Positions 52,387-63,395 of a stretch of DNA of 64,000 nucleotides are shown here, one piece after another (the stretch's first letter is position 1; the number at the start of each line of letters is the position of its first letter). Below the pieces are notes generated by a model. The model saw nothing but the letters and a program-made list of their open reading frames with translations, was not told the origin of the DNA and made no database searches. The position numbers and the translations under genes were made by a program. Source of the stretch: Chaenocephalus aceratus (Eukaryota > Chordata > Actinopteri > Perciformes > Channichthyidae); assembly GCA_023974075.1 (NCBI GenBank), contig CM043788.1:22565496-22629495 (forward strand). Direction: 5' to 3'.

Positions 52387-55049
52387 ATGTTAAAATTATA
52401 GTCCATCAGTTTCACATACTGACAGGAAAATGACTGCTAACACAGGGCAACTGTGAAATAAATGCGTCGGTTACAGAATGAGAAGGCACTGTGTTGAGTC
52501 TATTAGAGGTTCATGCCTGAATATGTCCAGAAATTGAAGTTAAGCCAAAAGGTGTGACCTGGTCATTGAGCCAATTGTGTTTATTTCTTTGCTTCACCTT
52601 GATATATCCCACATACATTCACTAACCCTACATGCTGGCCCTATTTCACACTCATTCGATTATGCATGCACCAACCTGGGAGCTGCCGTCTCCAACCACC
52701 ATCACTTATTGCTCGCCACCAAGCAGCTCCACTGGGGTTTGGCTAGCATCAGTTCCTCAGCTGTGACCCGCTGTAGGCCATGGCAACAAGCATGTTAGCT
52801 GGTTGCTAGCTGCCACGTTGTTGTCTCTGTGCCCCAGGAGTTTAATAAGCCATTAAATATATGTTCAATATAAAAGCCGGTTAATTGTGAATTTGGGTAA
52901 CGCCTATGACTGGCAGCTGAGAATAATAATTGTAGCTACATGTATAGATAGTTCTGGCTATGTGGTTGCCTGCCTTGTTAAGCGTGTGTACAAATGTGTT
53001 CATTAGATACATGTGTGAACAAAGTTGCACCACCGTCATCTGAGTCAATTGTTCTATCTCTCAACATTTTTAAGCGATGCAACCTTTACAAACTGTTCTG
53101 CAATGAAAGAGGCACTACCTGGAATATGATCAAAGAGCACAAAACTCCGCAGGCATAGATGTGTCCCCAGCTTACTCTTGACAAGTCCATCAGCGCTGCC
53201 CAGTGCCTGCTCTGCTGCTGGATACACCTGTCAGCATAAAGTGAGAAGAGAACAAAGAGAGAGGGCAAACCTGTGCTAAGCACTGACTTTCAAAAGTCTG
53301 GGGCAAGTGCATTGAATACAACGTCATTATCAACACCATTACCATCTGGATTCTCAAAGTCAGACAGGGAAACCTTGATATAAAATATTTGAGAGGGTTT
53401 TTCTCAGACTCTGTATGCATTATGATGCTCAATTATAAATACAGAAGGGAGAAATGTGACTTGAGTTATATTACGGGATTTTCTCTCTTTGAATGGTTTT
53501 CTTTTTCTGTGCACACTTGGTGTCTGTTGTATTGCTACTTATGTTAATGTACTCTCACCTTTTTTTATTTTATACAACCTGCTCTTGTTCCTGCAAGCAG
53601 TGTAAAACACTTCACTTAGTTTGCACATACCAATTTTCTTGAATTGTCTGCAATACTCCAATATATAAATACTCAAAGCAAATATAGACTATTGACATTG
53701 GTAGAGCTGCTGATATAAAACATCCAAGCAAATAGAGAGTTACAGAGCAGACATTTTAATAGTCACACATTATTGGTTGAACATATAATAATAAGAAATT
53801 GGAAAGTCCATTTCAATTAGTGAACATTGTTACCCTAGGGATGAAAATCATCTGATTGAGTTTTTTATTATTAATGTCAATGGAGTGTCTTTTCTTGCCC
53901 TTCTTGACTACCGTGGCCTGAAATGGTCTGTCCGACAAATTACATCCTTTTAACCCAACTGTCAATCACACACTTAGTGGACTTTCTTGTTTGAGAAAGT
54001 CTCCCGACAGTAGCCCTTGGACTCTACTGATCCACGCAAACTGAGAGTCATTAAATAATGTACATCAGACTAGTATTGATATTAAAGTATCTCCAGTACA
54101 CACACCAACACACATTGAAATTGATTGAACAGTAAGCCAGATTCACAGGCCTCCTTCCTCCCATGAACACAAACAGAGGTCTTCAAAAAGATCAACCCGC
54201 ACAAAGAAAGGAGGAATTCAGACCACAAACCTGTCCAGTTCCATTGACAAAAAAATACCAGTAGCTGCATTTTAAATGATGTAGAACCCGGCAATGTGGA
54301 CTACACTGTTGGAGAAAATGCTGACAATCACTACCGGCAAGGCTTAAACCCCCAGAGTCCATCCATGAGGGGCAGCATTCGAATGGCAGCAATGTATTCA
54401 GTAGGCTACTACTAAAAATAAAAAATACGAGATTAATAAATAGGGAATGAGACTTAAATAGGCAAATCCCATTGATCTGTGGCACAAAACACACACACAG
54501 ACGCACACAAACACTTGGTTGCCAAAAAGCATGCTCGTGGTCAAATATGTATAATTGATTGAGTTGAGTTTGACAAGGCACTGTAATGTAATCTGGGGCT
54601 AGAGTCCCTATGGTGTGTGTGAGTGGTGTGAGAGATTGAACAGGGAGGTGGGGGTAAGCGGGGGATCGAGGCGGGGTGTAGTGGTGTGCAGGAAGAAGAA
54701 GGGACACGCTTTTGCTTTGGGGACTCAGTGTAAATTTGATGTATTGGACGGCTGCATTTTTCTTGCCTGTACCAACCCCACGGGCTACACATGTAGGAAC
54801 AATGGCCTTCTCTACTTTAATGGGCTTTTACCAACAGGGACCATTTCCTCACTCACACACAGTTTCTGTGCATGTGTGTGTGTGCATGTTTGACAAACTG
54901 AGTGCTTTTTCACTTCATTCACTTCAACATCTGATGTTTGTGCCATTTGCTGATTTTCTAAATGTCTTAATAGTTTTATCTAAACACCTTCAGTGGCAGG
55001 TCCTATCAAAATAATGAATTGGTAAAATAATTTAATAAACTAATAATTT
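52387..55049. other. Unannotated intronic sequence
   Basis: Nothing recognised. The 171-codon minus-strand frame at 54192-54707 is of unlikely composition and has no domain. Confidence 0.5.
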
Positions 55050-55084
55050 CAAATAAACATTGATTGATTGATTGATTGATTGAT
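55050..55084 (+). repeat. (ATTG)n after a LINE-like AATAAA tail
   Basis: caaataaacattgattgatt followed by more GATT units, resembling the tail at 25940-25963. Confidence 0.7.
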
Positions 55085-55304
55085 TTATATATAAGTTCAT
55101 AGTGCCTGTATTTTCCATGTCTGATTAAAGTGTATTTTCTTTTTGTTTGTGTACTGTGTGTTGTGTTTACTGGCTGTGTGACTGCCTGACAGTGTGGCTG
55201 CTTCTTTGTACCTCTGTCACTAAGTGTCTAGTTTAATTGCAGGCCTTTGCAGGAGAATCGATAGGAGCAACAAGATAACTAAGTTATCAAACTGTTTCAT
55301 TGAC

Positions 55305-55507
55305 TGCCTGTCCCTTCTCTCTCTATCTTTTCCTCCTCTCTATTTCGTTTCTCATTTCACTCTGCCTGTCTTCATTCTCTATTCTCTGTTCTCCTTCCCT
55401 TCCATTCATTTTCTTCAACTTCTTCATCTGCTATCCATTTTCCTTTTCCTTTCCCTATCTCCCCCCTCTGTCTCCCTCGCTGTGTTTCACCTACCCCCTC
55501 ACAACAG
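55305..55507 (+). promoter_or_regulatory. Very long polypyrimidine tract and 3' splice site before the second LA exon
   Basis: About 195 nt directly upstream of the exon are almost all C and T (runs such as ctctctatcttttcctcctc and ccctatctcccccctctgtc), ending in cctcacaacag|. This is far longer than a typical 10-30 nt tract. It would give many binding sites for U2AF and PTB-type proteins, which is an inference about splicing control. The first LA exon has a much shorter tract, so the two acceptors differ clearly. Confidence 0.6.
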
Positions 55508-55636
55508 GCCGACAGACCTGTCCACCGGAGAAGTTTGATTGCGGAGGGGCTGCCAGCAAATGTGTTTCGTTGTCATGGCGATGCGACGGGGAGAGGGACT
55601 GTGAGAACGGAGCAGATGAGGAGCAGTGCGCTGCAG
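55508..55636 (+). CDS. lrp8: LA-module exon of an ApoER2/LRP8-like receptor (probable third LDL-receptor class A repeat)
   Basis: This is the second coding exon, encoding one LA module. It lies between an ctcacaacag acceptor and a cag|gtacgt donor, is 129 nt long, and is in 1-1 phase. The last base of the upstream exon plus the first two bases here make a Ser codon. The module reads RQTCPPEKFDCGGAASKC, then VSLSWRCDGERDCENGADE and EQC, with six cysteines and the WRCDG..DC....DE calcium-site pattern. The CPPEKxxCG start and the G-A-D-E end resemble the third LA repeat of LRP8 more than that of VLDLR, as far as I recall those proteins. LRP8 LA exons are known to be alternatively spliced in other vertebrates; 1-1 phase would let this exon be skipped in frame. 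No further LA exon was recognised in the remaining 8.4 kb. Confidence 0.88.
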
Positions 55637-55642
55637 GTACGT

Positions 55643-56467
55643 TCCAGGTGGGCGGTGGAAATGTGGGATGTGACAGGAGAAAACTGGGACAAGTTACTCA
55701 ATTACTATGATCTGTAGAGCTTTTATCCTTGTTTCTGCAGAACTAAACACTTTAGTTTATAATGGTTGACGCCTTTCAATAGCTAATACAGTTTTGTTTT
55801 TTTCAATTAAAGTTTATATAGCGGCTACAGATCCTACTTCTCTTACGCCGTGAAAAAAGGTGGATATTTTGAAAGAATCCAAAACAGCAGAGGTGGAAAA
55901 AAAAAACTGAGATCTGAAAACCAAAGAGAAAGAGAGGGAAAACAGGTTTTGATGACAATAACAACAATCTGATCTAACAGGCTCTTTAGATGTCATATTC
56001 CAGAGTATGATATCTCAAATGCTCATACACAAATCTTAGCTTGCATTATAGGAAATCTATATAATTAATTTGTGAACAAACCGCAGACACACAAACATCC
56101 ATCACCTGCAACACCCTCTCACTTTCCATAGTAATACACATTCACATTATAGAGCCAAAATCGTCTTGCTCTTGGCTAAAAGGGCACTCGATAGCAAAAA
56201 GTGCATTGATTTTCAGTGTACATGGGTTCCATGGCATTATGGAATTCCAACCTTTATCACAAAAATACACGTGCACACAAACTTTTTTTTTTTAGAATAT
56301 AAGATTGCATGAAATATTAGGCTGTCCATGACACCCATGTCTAAAATCATACACACTATAAATAATTTTATAAAATTAATAAAAAGTATATGTACAGACT
56401 ATTTTACATTTCTGTATAACCATCTTTATTCATTTTTGTATGAGTTAAGACTTTCAGAATGATTGCG
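55643..56467. other. Unannotated intronic sequence
   Basis: Nothing recognised beyond the donor site at its left end. Confidence 0.5.
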
Positions 56468-56534
56468 TTGTGTGTGTGCGTGTGTGTGTGTGTGTGTGTG
56501 GGGGGGGGGTGGGGGGGTGTGTGCGTGTGTGTGG

Positions 56535-56565
<31 letters not shown>

Positions 56566-56574
56566 TGTGTGTGT

Positions 56575-56625
<51 letters not shown>

Positions 56626-56627
56626 GT
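56468..56627. repeat. (GT)n microsatellite with an internal poly-G run
   Basis: GT repeats broken at 56500-56518 by nine G, T, seven G, T. The G-rich part could form a quadruplex. Confidence 0.97.
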
Positions 56628-57780
56628 CCAGTACAACTCTTTTCCATAATGTTGCCTCCAACCCTCAGGCACTGTGACATTCATACATTGTAAGGATGTA
56701 GGTAATGCAAAAATGCATGTATGCACACTGCAAGGACGCACACATGCCTGCATAATAAGGGACACATGAACATACACACTGTAAGATTGCCCCTGACTGT
56801 TATTTAAATATTTCTCTTGTATGCACAACCAAAAAGTTGAAAATAGTAAAACATAAAACAATCTTTTCATGTACTTAACTGATTGCAGAAGCAATTTTTG
56901 ATAATTTAATATCTAAACTTTAATTAATTTAAATGTTGTCTTGCGGTATATTATCACAATGAACCCCCTGGGGTTATTATGATAATCTAACAACACATAT
57001 CTACAAAAATGTGCATTGTGCACATTAAATTAACTTCAACATGTACCATAAACACTTAATACTATTTGAATCCGGATAGATACTATATCAATGAAAATAA
57101 TATTCATGTTCGCAAACATGTCAAAGTTGTAATATTTCAATAATAAACAGCACTCGAAAGATTCATTTTTGCTTGTTTACATTTTGACATCCAGAAAACA
57201 TATTTAGAGTATTTGCCTCAACCCAACTGATTCAAATACGTATAAGTAATATTTTATCTTCAGTTTGCAACATACACATCTGTCTTGGAAAGTTCTTGAC
57301 AGGTGGATATTGATAGTTTAACTCCCCTTTTGTCATGCTTGCTCTGAGCGTAGTCTCTGTGTCGACCATTCATCTCCATTCTGTCTGTAGGTTGTAAGAG
57401 AGTAGGCTGCTAGTACACAGAGTGATTACATTAGGGAGTTTGTGGTCATGACCGAATGAAAACAACAGCAGCTGTTGATTTACTCATGTAACCCAAGCTG
57501 CCATTGTACACATACCGTCTTTGTTTCTATGATGTACAACATGAACTATAAAAAACAAGTGCATTTTCTTTCCTTTCTTCCTCGCCCGTTTACACCTGCA
57601 CATTTGAATCTCTTTTTACCCCTGCATAATGACTTGGAGGACAATCAGACTTGTGCTTTTTTCTATAGCCTTTCATCTGTCTGAAATGCTATCCCTTAGT
57701 TCAGTGGGAAATTAGGTGGTCAATACTGCCATGAACGTTTTCATTGGGGTCTGGATGATAATTGATTTCCTGCCTGATGC
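56628..57780. other. Unannotated intronic sequence
   Basis: AT-rich, nothing recognised. Confidence 0.5.
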
Positions 57781-57784
57781 TGTG

Positions 57785-57820
<36 letters not shown>

Positions 57821-57830
57821 TGTGTGTGTA
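57781..57830. repeat. (GCGT)n microsatellite
   Basis: About nine GCGT units between short GT runs. Confidence 0.95.
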
Positions 57831-57859
57831 AGGTATAATACCAAGAACGACAAGTATGA

Positions 57860-58260
57860 AGGGCTGTGTAGGCCAAAATTCAAACTCACCTCACACACAC
57901 ACTACTGAAAACATTTGGCCTTGCACACACACTACTGAAATCCTCTCACATTCACTACTGTTCAGTGTGTTCAGTAGTGAATGTGAGAGGATTCAGTAGT
58001 GTGTGTGTGAGCCTAATGTTTTCAGTAGTGTGTGTGAGCCTAATTCAGTAGTGTGTGAGGTGTTCAGTAGTGAATGTGAGAGTATTTCAGTAGTGTGTGG
58101 AAGGCCAATGTGTTCAGTATGTGTGTGATTCAGTAGTGTGTGAGGTATTCAGTAGTGAACGTGTGTTCAGCGTGTATATTCAGTAGTGTGTGAGAGTCAA
58201 GCAGCCAGATGTTTTCAGTAGTGTGTGTGCGAGGTGAGTTTGAATTTTGGCCTACACGGC
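57860..58260. repeat. Palindromic minisatellite, unit CAGTAGTGTGTG
   Basis: Outer inverted arms: 57868-57914 and 58209-58255, about 47 bp with one clear mismatch, including GTGAGTTTGAATTTTGGCC and its complement. Inner hairpin: 57931-57960 pairs with 57972-58000 except for one unpaired base, around an 11-nt centre, and extends outward through CACACAC/GTGTGTG. CAGTAGTG occurs ten times at 57972-58223, with two degenerate copies, and its complement three times at 57900-57960. The right arm runs into LINE coding sequence. Confidence 0.85.
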
Positions 58261-59800
58261 CCCTCATAGACAAGCCCCCCGCCTTTCTTGTAATGGGCCA
58301 ACCCATTAAGGTGTATTCCCGTAATGAGACCTACCCATACCTTGGCCACAGGTTTAACATTGCTGGCGAGTGGGGGGAGCAGGTCGAGGAGCTCACTACA
58401 GAGTTTCTCCATCGTCTCCACCTAATGACTTGTCCCCCCTCCCCGTCCTCATGAAGTTCCAGGCTGTGAGAGGTGGCTTTGGCTAAAATTCAACATCTCT
58501 TTGCCAATGTATACATCCCTCTCAAGGCACTGAGAGAAATGAAACAAACAAACTGTCCAGCTGGTCAGAAAGTGGGTGAGTCTCAACACACACTCCACAC
58601 GGGGCATCATCTTTCTCCCATGTGGAGAGGGGGGGCTGGGAGTCCCCAATGTCGAGTGGACCTACATAGCCACCAGGCTAGCCCACCTGATCCACATGCT
58701 TAACAATGATGATGTCACTGTAAGAGAAATGTCCAGGCCTCTCTCCTGCTGGATCTACAAAGAAGGAAGATCCCCCTGGCCAGGGCAGACCAGAACAACT
58801 TCCTCGGCTTCAGGAGGAAAGACTCTGGGAAACTGGACTCTCAGGCCAGGGCTTCGGGGTCTGACTGGCCAGATCTCAATGACCTCTGCAATCGGACTGG
58901 AGTCCAGCTGAAATGGACAAGACTCAACACACAGACTGAAGTCCCCGTCTCTGATGAACTGATCACTGACCCCAGTGTGGTTGTGAAGGCCGACATCACA
59001 ACACCTCAGGAAGAGACTGTGGAACTGCACAGAGACTCTGCAAGGAGGGTTCTGCTCAGCATGAAGCAGTCTGAGATCCGGCAGCACTGGTGTGGACTCA
59101 GACTACAGGGAAAGCTAGCCTGTTTGGGGTTTGCTGACCACTCAGTCTCACACTCAGTGTTTAAGAACGCCGCTGTTGGTGAGGATGTTCTGACATTTAC
59201 CATCAAAGCAAGACTGCAGGTATTACCCACTAAGTACAATCTGTCCACCTGGTACCCTCGCATTCACACTCCATTCTGTTTAAACCATCAGGATTCACAA
59301 CAACACCTAGAATCCATTGCACACATAACAAATGGATGTAATGCATACAAACGCCTGTACATAGCTCGTCATGACCGTATTGTGGACATGATGCGGTACG
59401 AAACATCTTACCATCTAGCGCAGCAATGTACAAGCACGCTAGAGTGCTACCAGAATGGTTTGGTTTTACCAATGATGTCTTTGCTAAAATCCCAAATACA
59501 CCTGATGTTGTTTTTGTTGAGACACCAACCACAGGGAGGTGCTAATATTAGAAGTAGGCTGTGCCTTTGACCTGTACATGGACCAGGCTTTCCAGGACAA
59601 GTATATTAAATACCAACCACTGCTTGAAAAGCCAAACAAATTGCCAAATATTGCTCTGTTTCAGCTATTAGTGGCAGCTTAGCCGTGTGGAGAAGGAGAT
59701 GCTATGTGTTCCCCTAAGTGTTCTGTGCTGCTTAGCCCCGATATATTTGATTCCCTGTCTTATGTAATATATAATTTGTGGAACCAAATAAAGTATTCAA
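58243..59800 (+). pseudogene. Degenerate R2/NeSL-like LINE 3' part with restriction-like endonuclease remnant
   Basis: Across several frames the plus strand reads as the C-terminal part of a LINE polyprotein. It starts with NETYPYLGHRFNIAGEWGEQ and continues with EGGLGVPNVEW and ATRLAHLIHMLNNDD. A FTIKARLQVLPTKYNL segment leads to a CCHC-like region (FCLNHQDS...HITNGC...RHD, about 59270-59375). The endonuclease part shows PDVVFVE (from 59501) and, in another frame, VLILEVGCAFDLYMD (from 59539), with KYQPLLE after it. Two frameshifts separate these. The PD...EV pattern fits the restriction-like endonuclease of early-branching LINEs, which cut specific targets. The 3' UTR ends with AATAAAG just before a GT repeat at 59802. 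The reverse-transcriptase core is absent and the copy is dead. Confidence 0.8.
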
Positions 59801-60090
<290 letters not shown>

Positions 60091-62529
60091 TATTGGAGTC
60101 CTGAAGTTGTAATAACCTGCTGAGATAAGCTTTTGATCTATCATTTGAAGATGAAGGTGGTAGTGGTGAATATTAAGTGTACCTGATCCATGGAAAAGGA
60201 CCCGTGTTATCTGAGTTCACACATGAAAGTCCCCTTAAAAAGCCCCCACAATGGATCCATTAGCTCTGTTTTATTTCCTTCATATCCAAGTTTAAGTGAA
60301 TTTTCAGTAATCTGTAGACTCCAAAAACTGAGCTAAGTGTACAATAATAATAAGAAAAACAATTTCATCCAAACTGATACATTGTATGTCTTTAAATTAA
60401 GCAAGTTATTTTGTGCTTTTCTACAAATGTGTTATTCGTCCATCTTTCAGTTATAGCAGTGGTCATCAGTGAAAGGCTATTCAAAAGTATTTTAACAACA
60501 TATCAATGCAGTTAAATGTATATGTTTTATAAATATTTTTTAAATGTACCTAAATGGTCAAACATAGTTTTTCCTCAGGGTTTTTTCTTTGTTAATTTTT
60601 ATTAAATGCTGTTTTAATTTACAGTACATATACCTAAGCCAAATTAGATGTGCCTTGATATTACACTATGACAAGAGTCATTCTAAAAAAGTTATCTAGT
60701 TTAGTTTACACCAATAAAGCACAATAGTGAAGCTCAGTCAAAGAAAAAGTAATAATAATATGATTTTTACCGAATGAGAAACAAACAGCACGTTATAAAA
60801 AGATGATTTATCAGGTGTTTCAATCTACCGTCTTCTCTTCTCCTGTCACTGAGGGTAGCATAAAACCTAATCATGCTGTTGCTATTTCATGCATTATTCT
60901 TGCGAAATTCATTTTCTCTCAATGTTACAGACATAACAAAGAAACTAAAAGAATATTTTATCTACAGATAACAAAGCACAGCTACGTGACAAAGCAGTCT
61001 GGAAACAGTCGGGAGCAGAATGCTGTATGAATAGCTCAGCCAGCAGGGCTTTGTGGTAATGCCTACATGTCTGCAGTGCACGCTAACAATCAGGACTATC
61101 AGTAATAAGCAGTCATCTCTAAAAGGTCTGTGGAAGTACAACATAAATAATTGGTGAGAAAATAGACATACTGGTATGCAGTGGTCGCTGGGAGCTTGTT
61201 GTTGTTCGATGAATAGTTTCATAAATGATGTTAAATCTATAATGTTCAGTCTGCAGTAGAAAGTGTGTACAAAACCATTTTATACATCCACAACACACAC
61301 ACATTCATTCTATTATCTTACCCCTAAAAAACTGATTTCCTTCCCCCCTTCAAATCCATCCTCCACCCTCTTCCTCCACCTCTGATCTCTTCCCTCCCTC
61401 CCTCCACAGCAGCTACAATTGAGAACAGCTAGCATTAATTAGGGCTGCTAATTGAGCATATCCAAATGTTGAATAAAACATGGATTCAGAAGAGAGCTTC
61501 TTTATTACATTTAGGGAAGGTCTCTGAAGAAAGTTTACAAGCCTAATTTATGTTAATGTGAAATTGCGTACGTTGAGGGCACTCCGCCACTGCTAGCTCT
61601 GTGTTTGCATGCTTCAGGGTTAGTTTGCGTAGGTTAAACATAATTTTTTTTTGTCTGCGTAAGGCGGTGCTTCATGGCTAATGGCCTCTCTTTACTTTGC
61701 TGAATACTAATTGTGCCTTTTCTGCTCTTATTAAGTGAAGATTTGAAGCAAAGCATAATTGAAAAGTGTTCTTTACCTATTCACTGATCAACTTTTAATT
61801 TCAACCAATTGGACTGTTTAAATTATTGCAGCATGTGTACATGCCTGTTCAGTGTGTGTTTGTGTGTGTGGTCTGTTGAGGTGCTGATCCAGCATGATTA
61901 CGGTTGATTACCAGAGGAGTTTACATTTACACAAACCTAATGAGATCACGCACACCTAAATGAGAACGGGCACAGGGAGTTTCCCTTTGCCTCTCAATGC
62001 ATCACAGATTCCTGTTAATAGAAACTACAGGATGCTTATCAAGAGCTTGTGTTCATTAAATCATCTACAATTGAGGGAATGAATTTCCCAACATGTTAAT
62101 TAAAGTGTGTTTGCTTCTATCCTGGGAAAAGGTTGTCTCCTCTCTGTCAACTCTCGTAGTACTTTCATTTTATGTCTGCGAAACCAGCGCTAGCGTTAGC
62201 TTAGCGCTATCTCATTCAAGAAGGCTATTTTTGGTCCTTAGAGAGCTATGAAAATGCGTCAACATGTCAAAGTGGCCAGTCAGTACACACTCATCATAAA
62301 CTGTCAGTGATATGGTGGCAACAACAGAGAGAGGGGGACCGCAAACAGAGACACAGGCGGACAGAGAGAAAGACAGCAGTCAGAGAGGCTCCTGAGGGCC
62401 CAGGGACCTGTTGCTCTTTTCACACCAGCCTGAGCTGCTGTATTACATTACAAGCCGCCCGATCAATGCCCACCAGGGTTATGTTAGTTGGTGTTTTGTA
62501 GCAGGGCAGAGAGGTTTGGAGGAGGGAGA

Positions 62530-62531
<2 letters not shown>
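60091..62531. other. Unannotated intronic sequence; possible conserved non-coding block
   Basis: AT-rich. 61420-61800 has dense ATTA/TAAT words (gcattaattagggctgctaa), a composition often seen in conserved developmental enhancers; conservation cannot be judged here. Confidence 0.4.
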
Positions 62532-62743
<212 letters not shown>

Positions 62744-62870
62744 ACCTCCAAAAGAGGTAGGTTTGCGCGCTGCGAATGTGCACGCCCAAATTAGGTAATC
62801 AGAACACATCCATGACTAACCATGTATTTAACATAGGCCTATATTCCATTGTATGCATTTTTCAGAAAAA

Positions 62871-63034
62871 GTGGTAGTTTGCTAAACAGTGACATCAACG
62901 ACATGTTTGGTCTGTAAATGCCCGAAAAGTAAAAGAATGGGAGATAAATATCCCAAAGTCTCCACATTATTATATTTTTAATGTGTTTCTGGTCCTCTTT
63001 CAGTTGAGACAGTGTAGATGCAGGATGTGTCAGG
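62871..63034. repeat. Tandem duplication, unit 1
   Basis: Shares with 63227-63395 CTAAACAG.GACAT.AACGACAT, GAATGGGAGATAA, TATTATATTTTT and CTCTTTCAGTTGAGACA, with a spacing of about 358-361 bp, same strand. Confidence 0.8.
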
Positions 63035-63226
63035 ATGTAGAACTCTTGTGTGAACATTGGATAAAGCCAGGTTAATATTATTGTTTCATGTTGTTGACAT
63101 ATTAGAGTCAAAGGTTTGCGAAATATCTTTGTGTTGCGTCATAAATCAGAAATACTGCATTAAAAAAGTAATTTCCTGCATTTTTCTACTGATAATTGTG
63201 ATATAAATAATGTACAGGCTTTCAGA

Positions 63227-63395
63227 TTGCTGTAGTTCACTAAACAGAGACATTAACGACATGTTTGGTGTTGAAAATGTCAGAAAAAGTGAAAGAATGG
63301 GAGATAATATCCCCAAATCTCAAAATTGTATTATATTTTTTGTGTGTTTGTGGTGCTCTTTCAGTTGAGACACTGTAGGTGAAGGATGCTTCAGG
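63227..63395. repeat. Tandem duplication, unit 2
   Basis: See unit 1. Both units contain ctctttcagttgagaca, which looks like a splice acceptor but has no sensible exon behind it. Confidence 0.8.

Larger units (their letters stand above)
34593..55507 (+). other. 20.9-kb intron between the two LA exons
   Basis: It starts with gtaagt and ends with ag. It contains the local duplication at 38-41 kb, a solo LTR, a TTAA-flanked element and the nested LINE complex at 46.7-50.4 kb. Known insertions account for roughly 5.5 kb of its length. Confidence 0.85.

Noticed and set aside
54192..54707. 171-codon minus-strand frame
   Set aside because: Low-complexity Ser/Thr/Pro/His start and no domain; lies antisense in the intron.
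54615..54893. EGF-like Cys pattern (CIFLACTNPTGYTCRNNG) in a plus-strand frame
   Set aside because: Only a loose resemblance; spacing does not fit an EGF module, and the position between LA exons 2 and 3 is wrong for one in this receptor family.
57895..58225. CRISPR-like array of CAGTAGTG repeats
   Set aside because: Repeats are short and irregular, spacers are not unique, inverted copies exist and the genome is vertebrate. It is a minisatellite.
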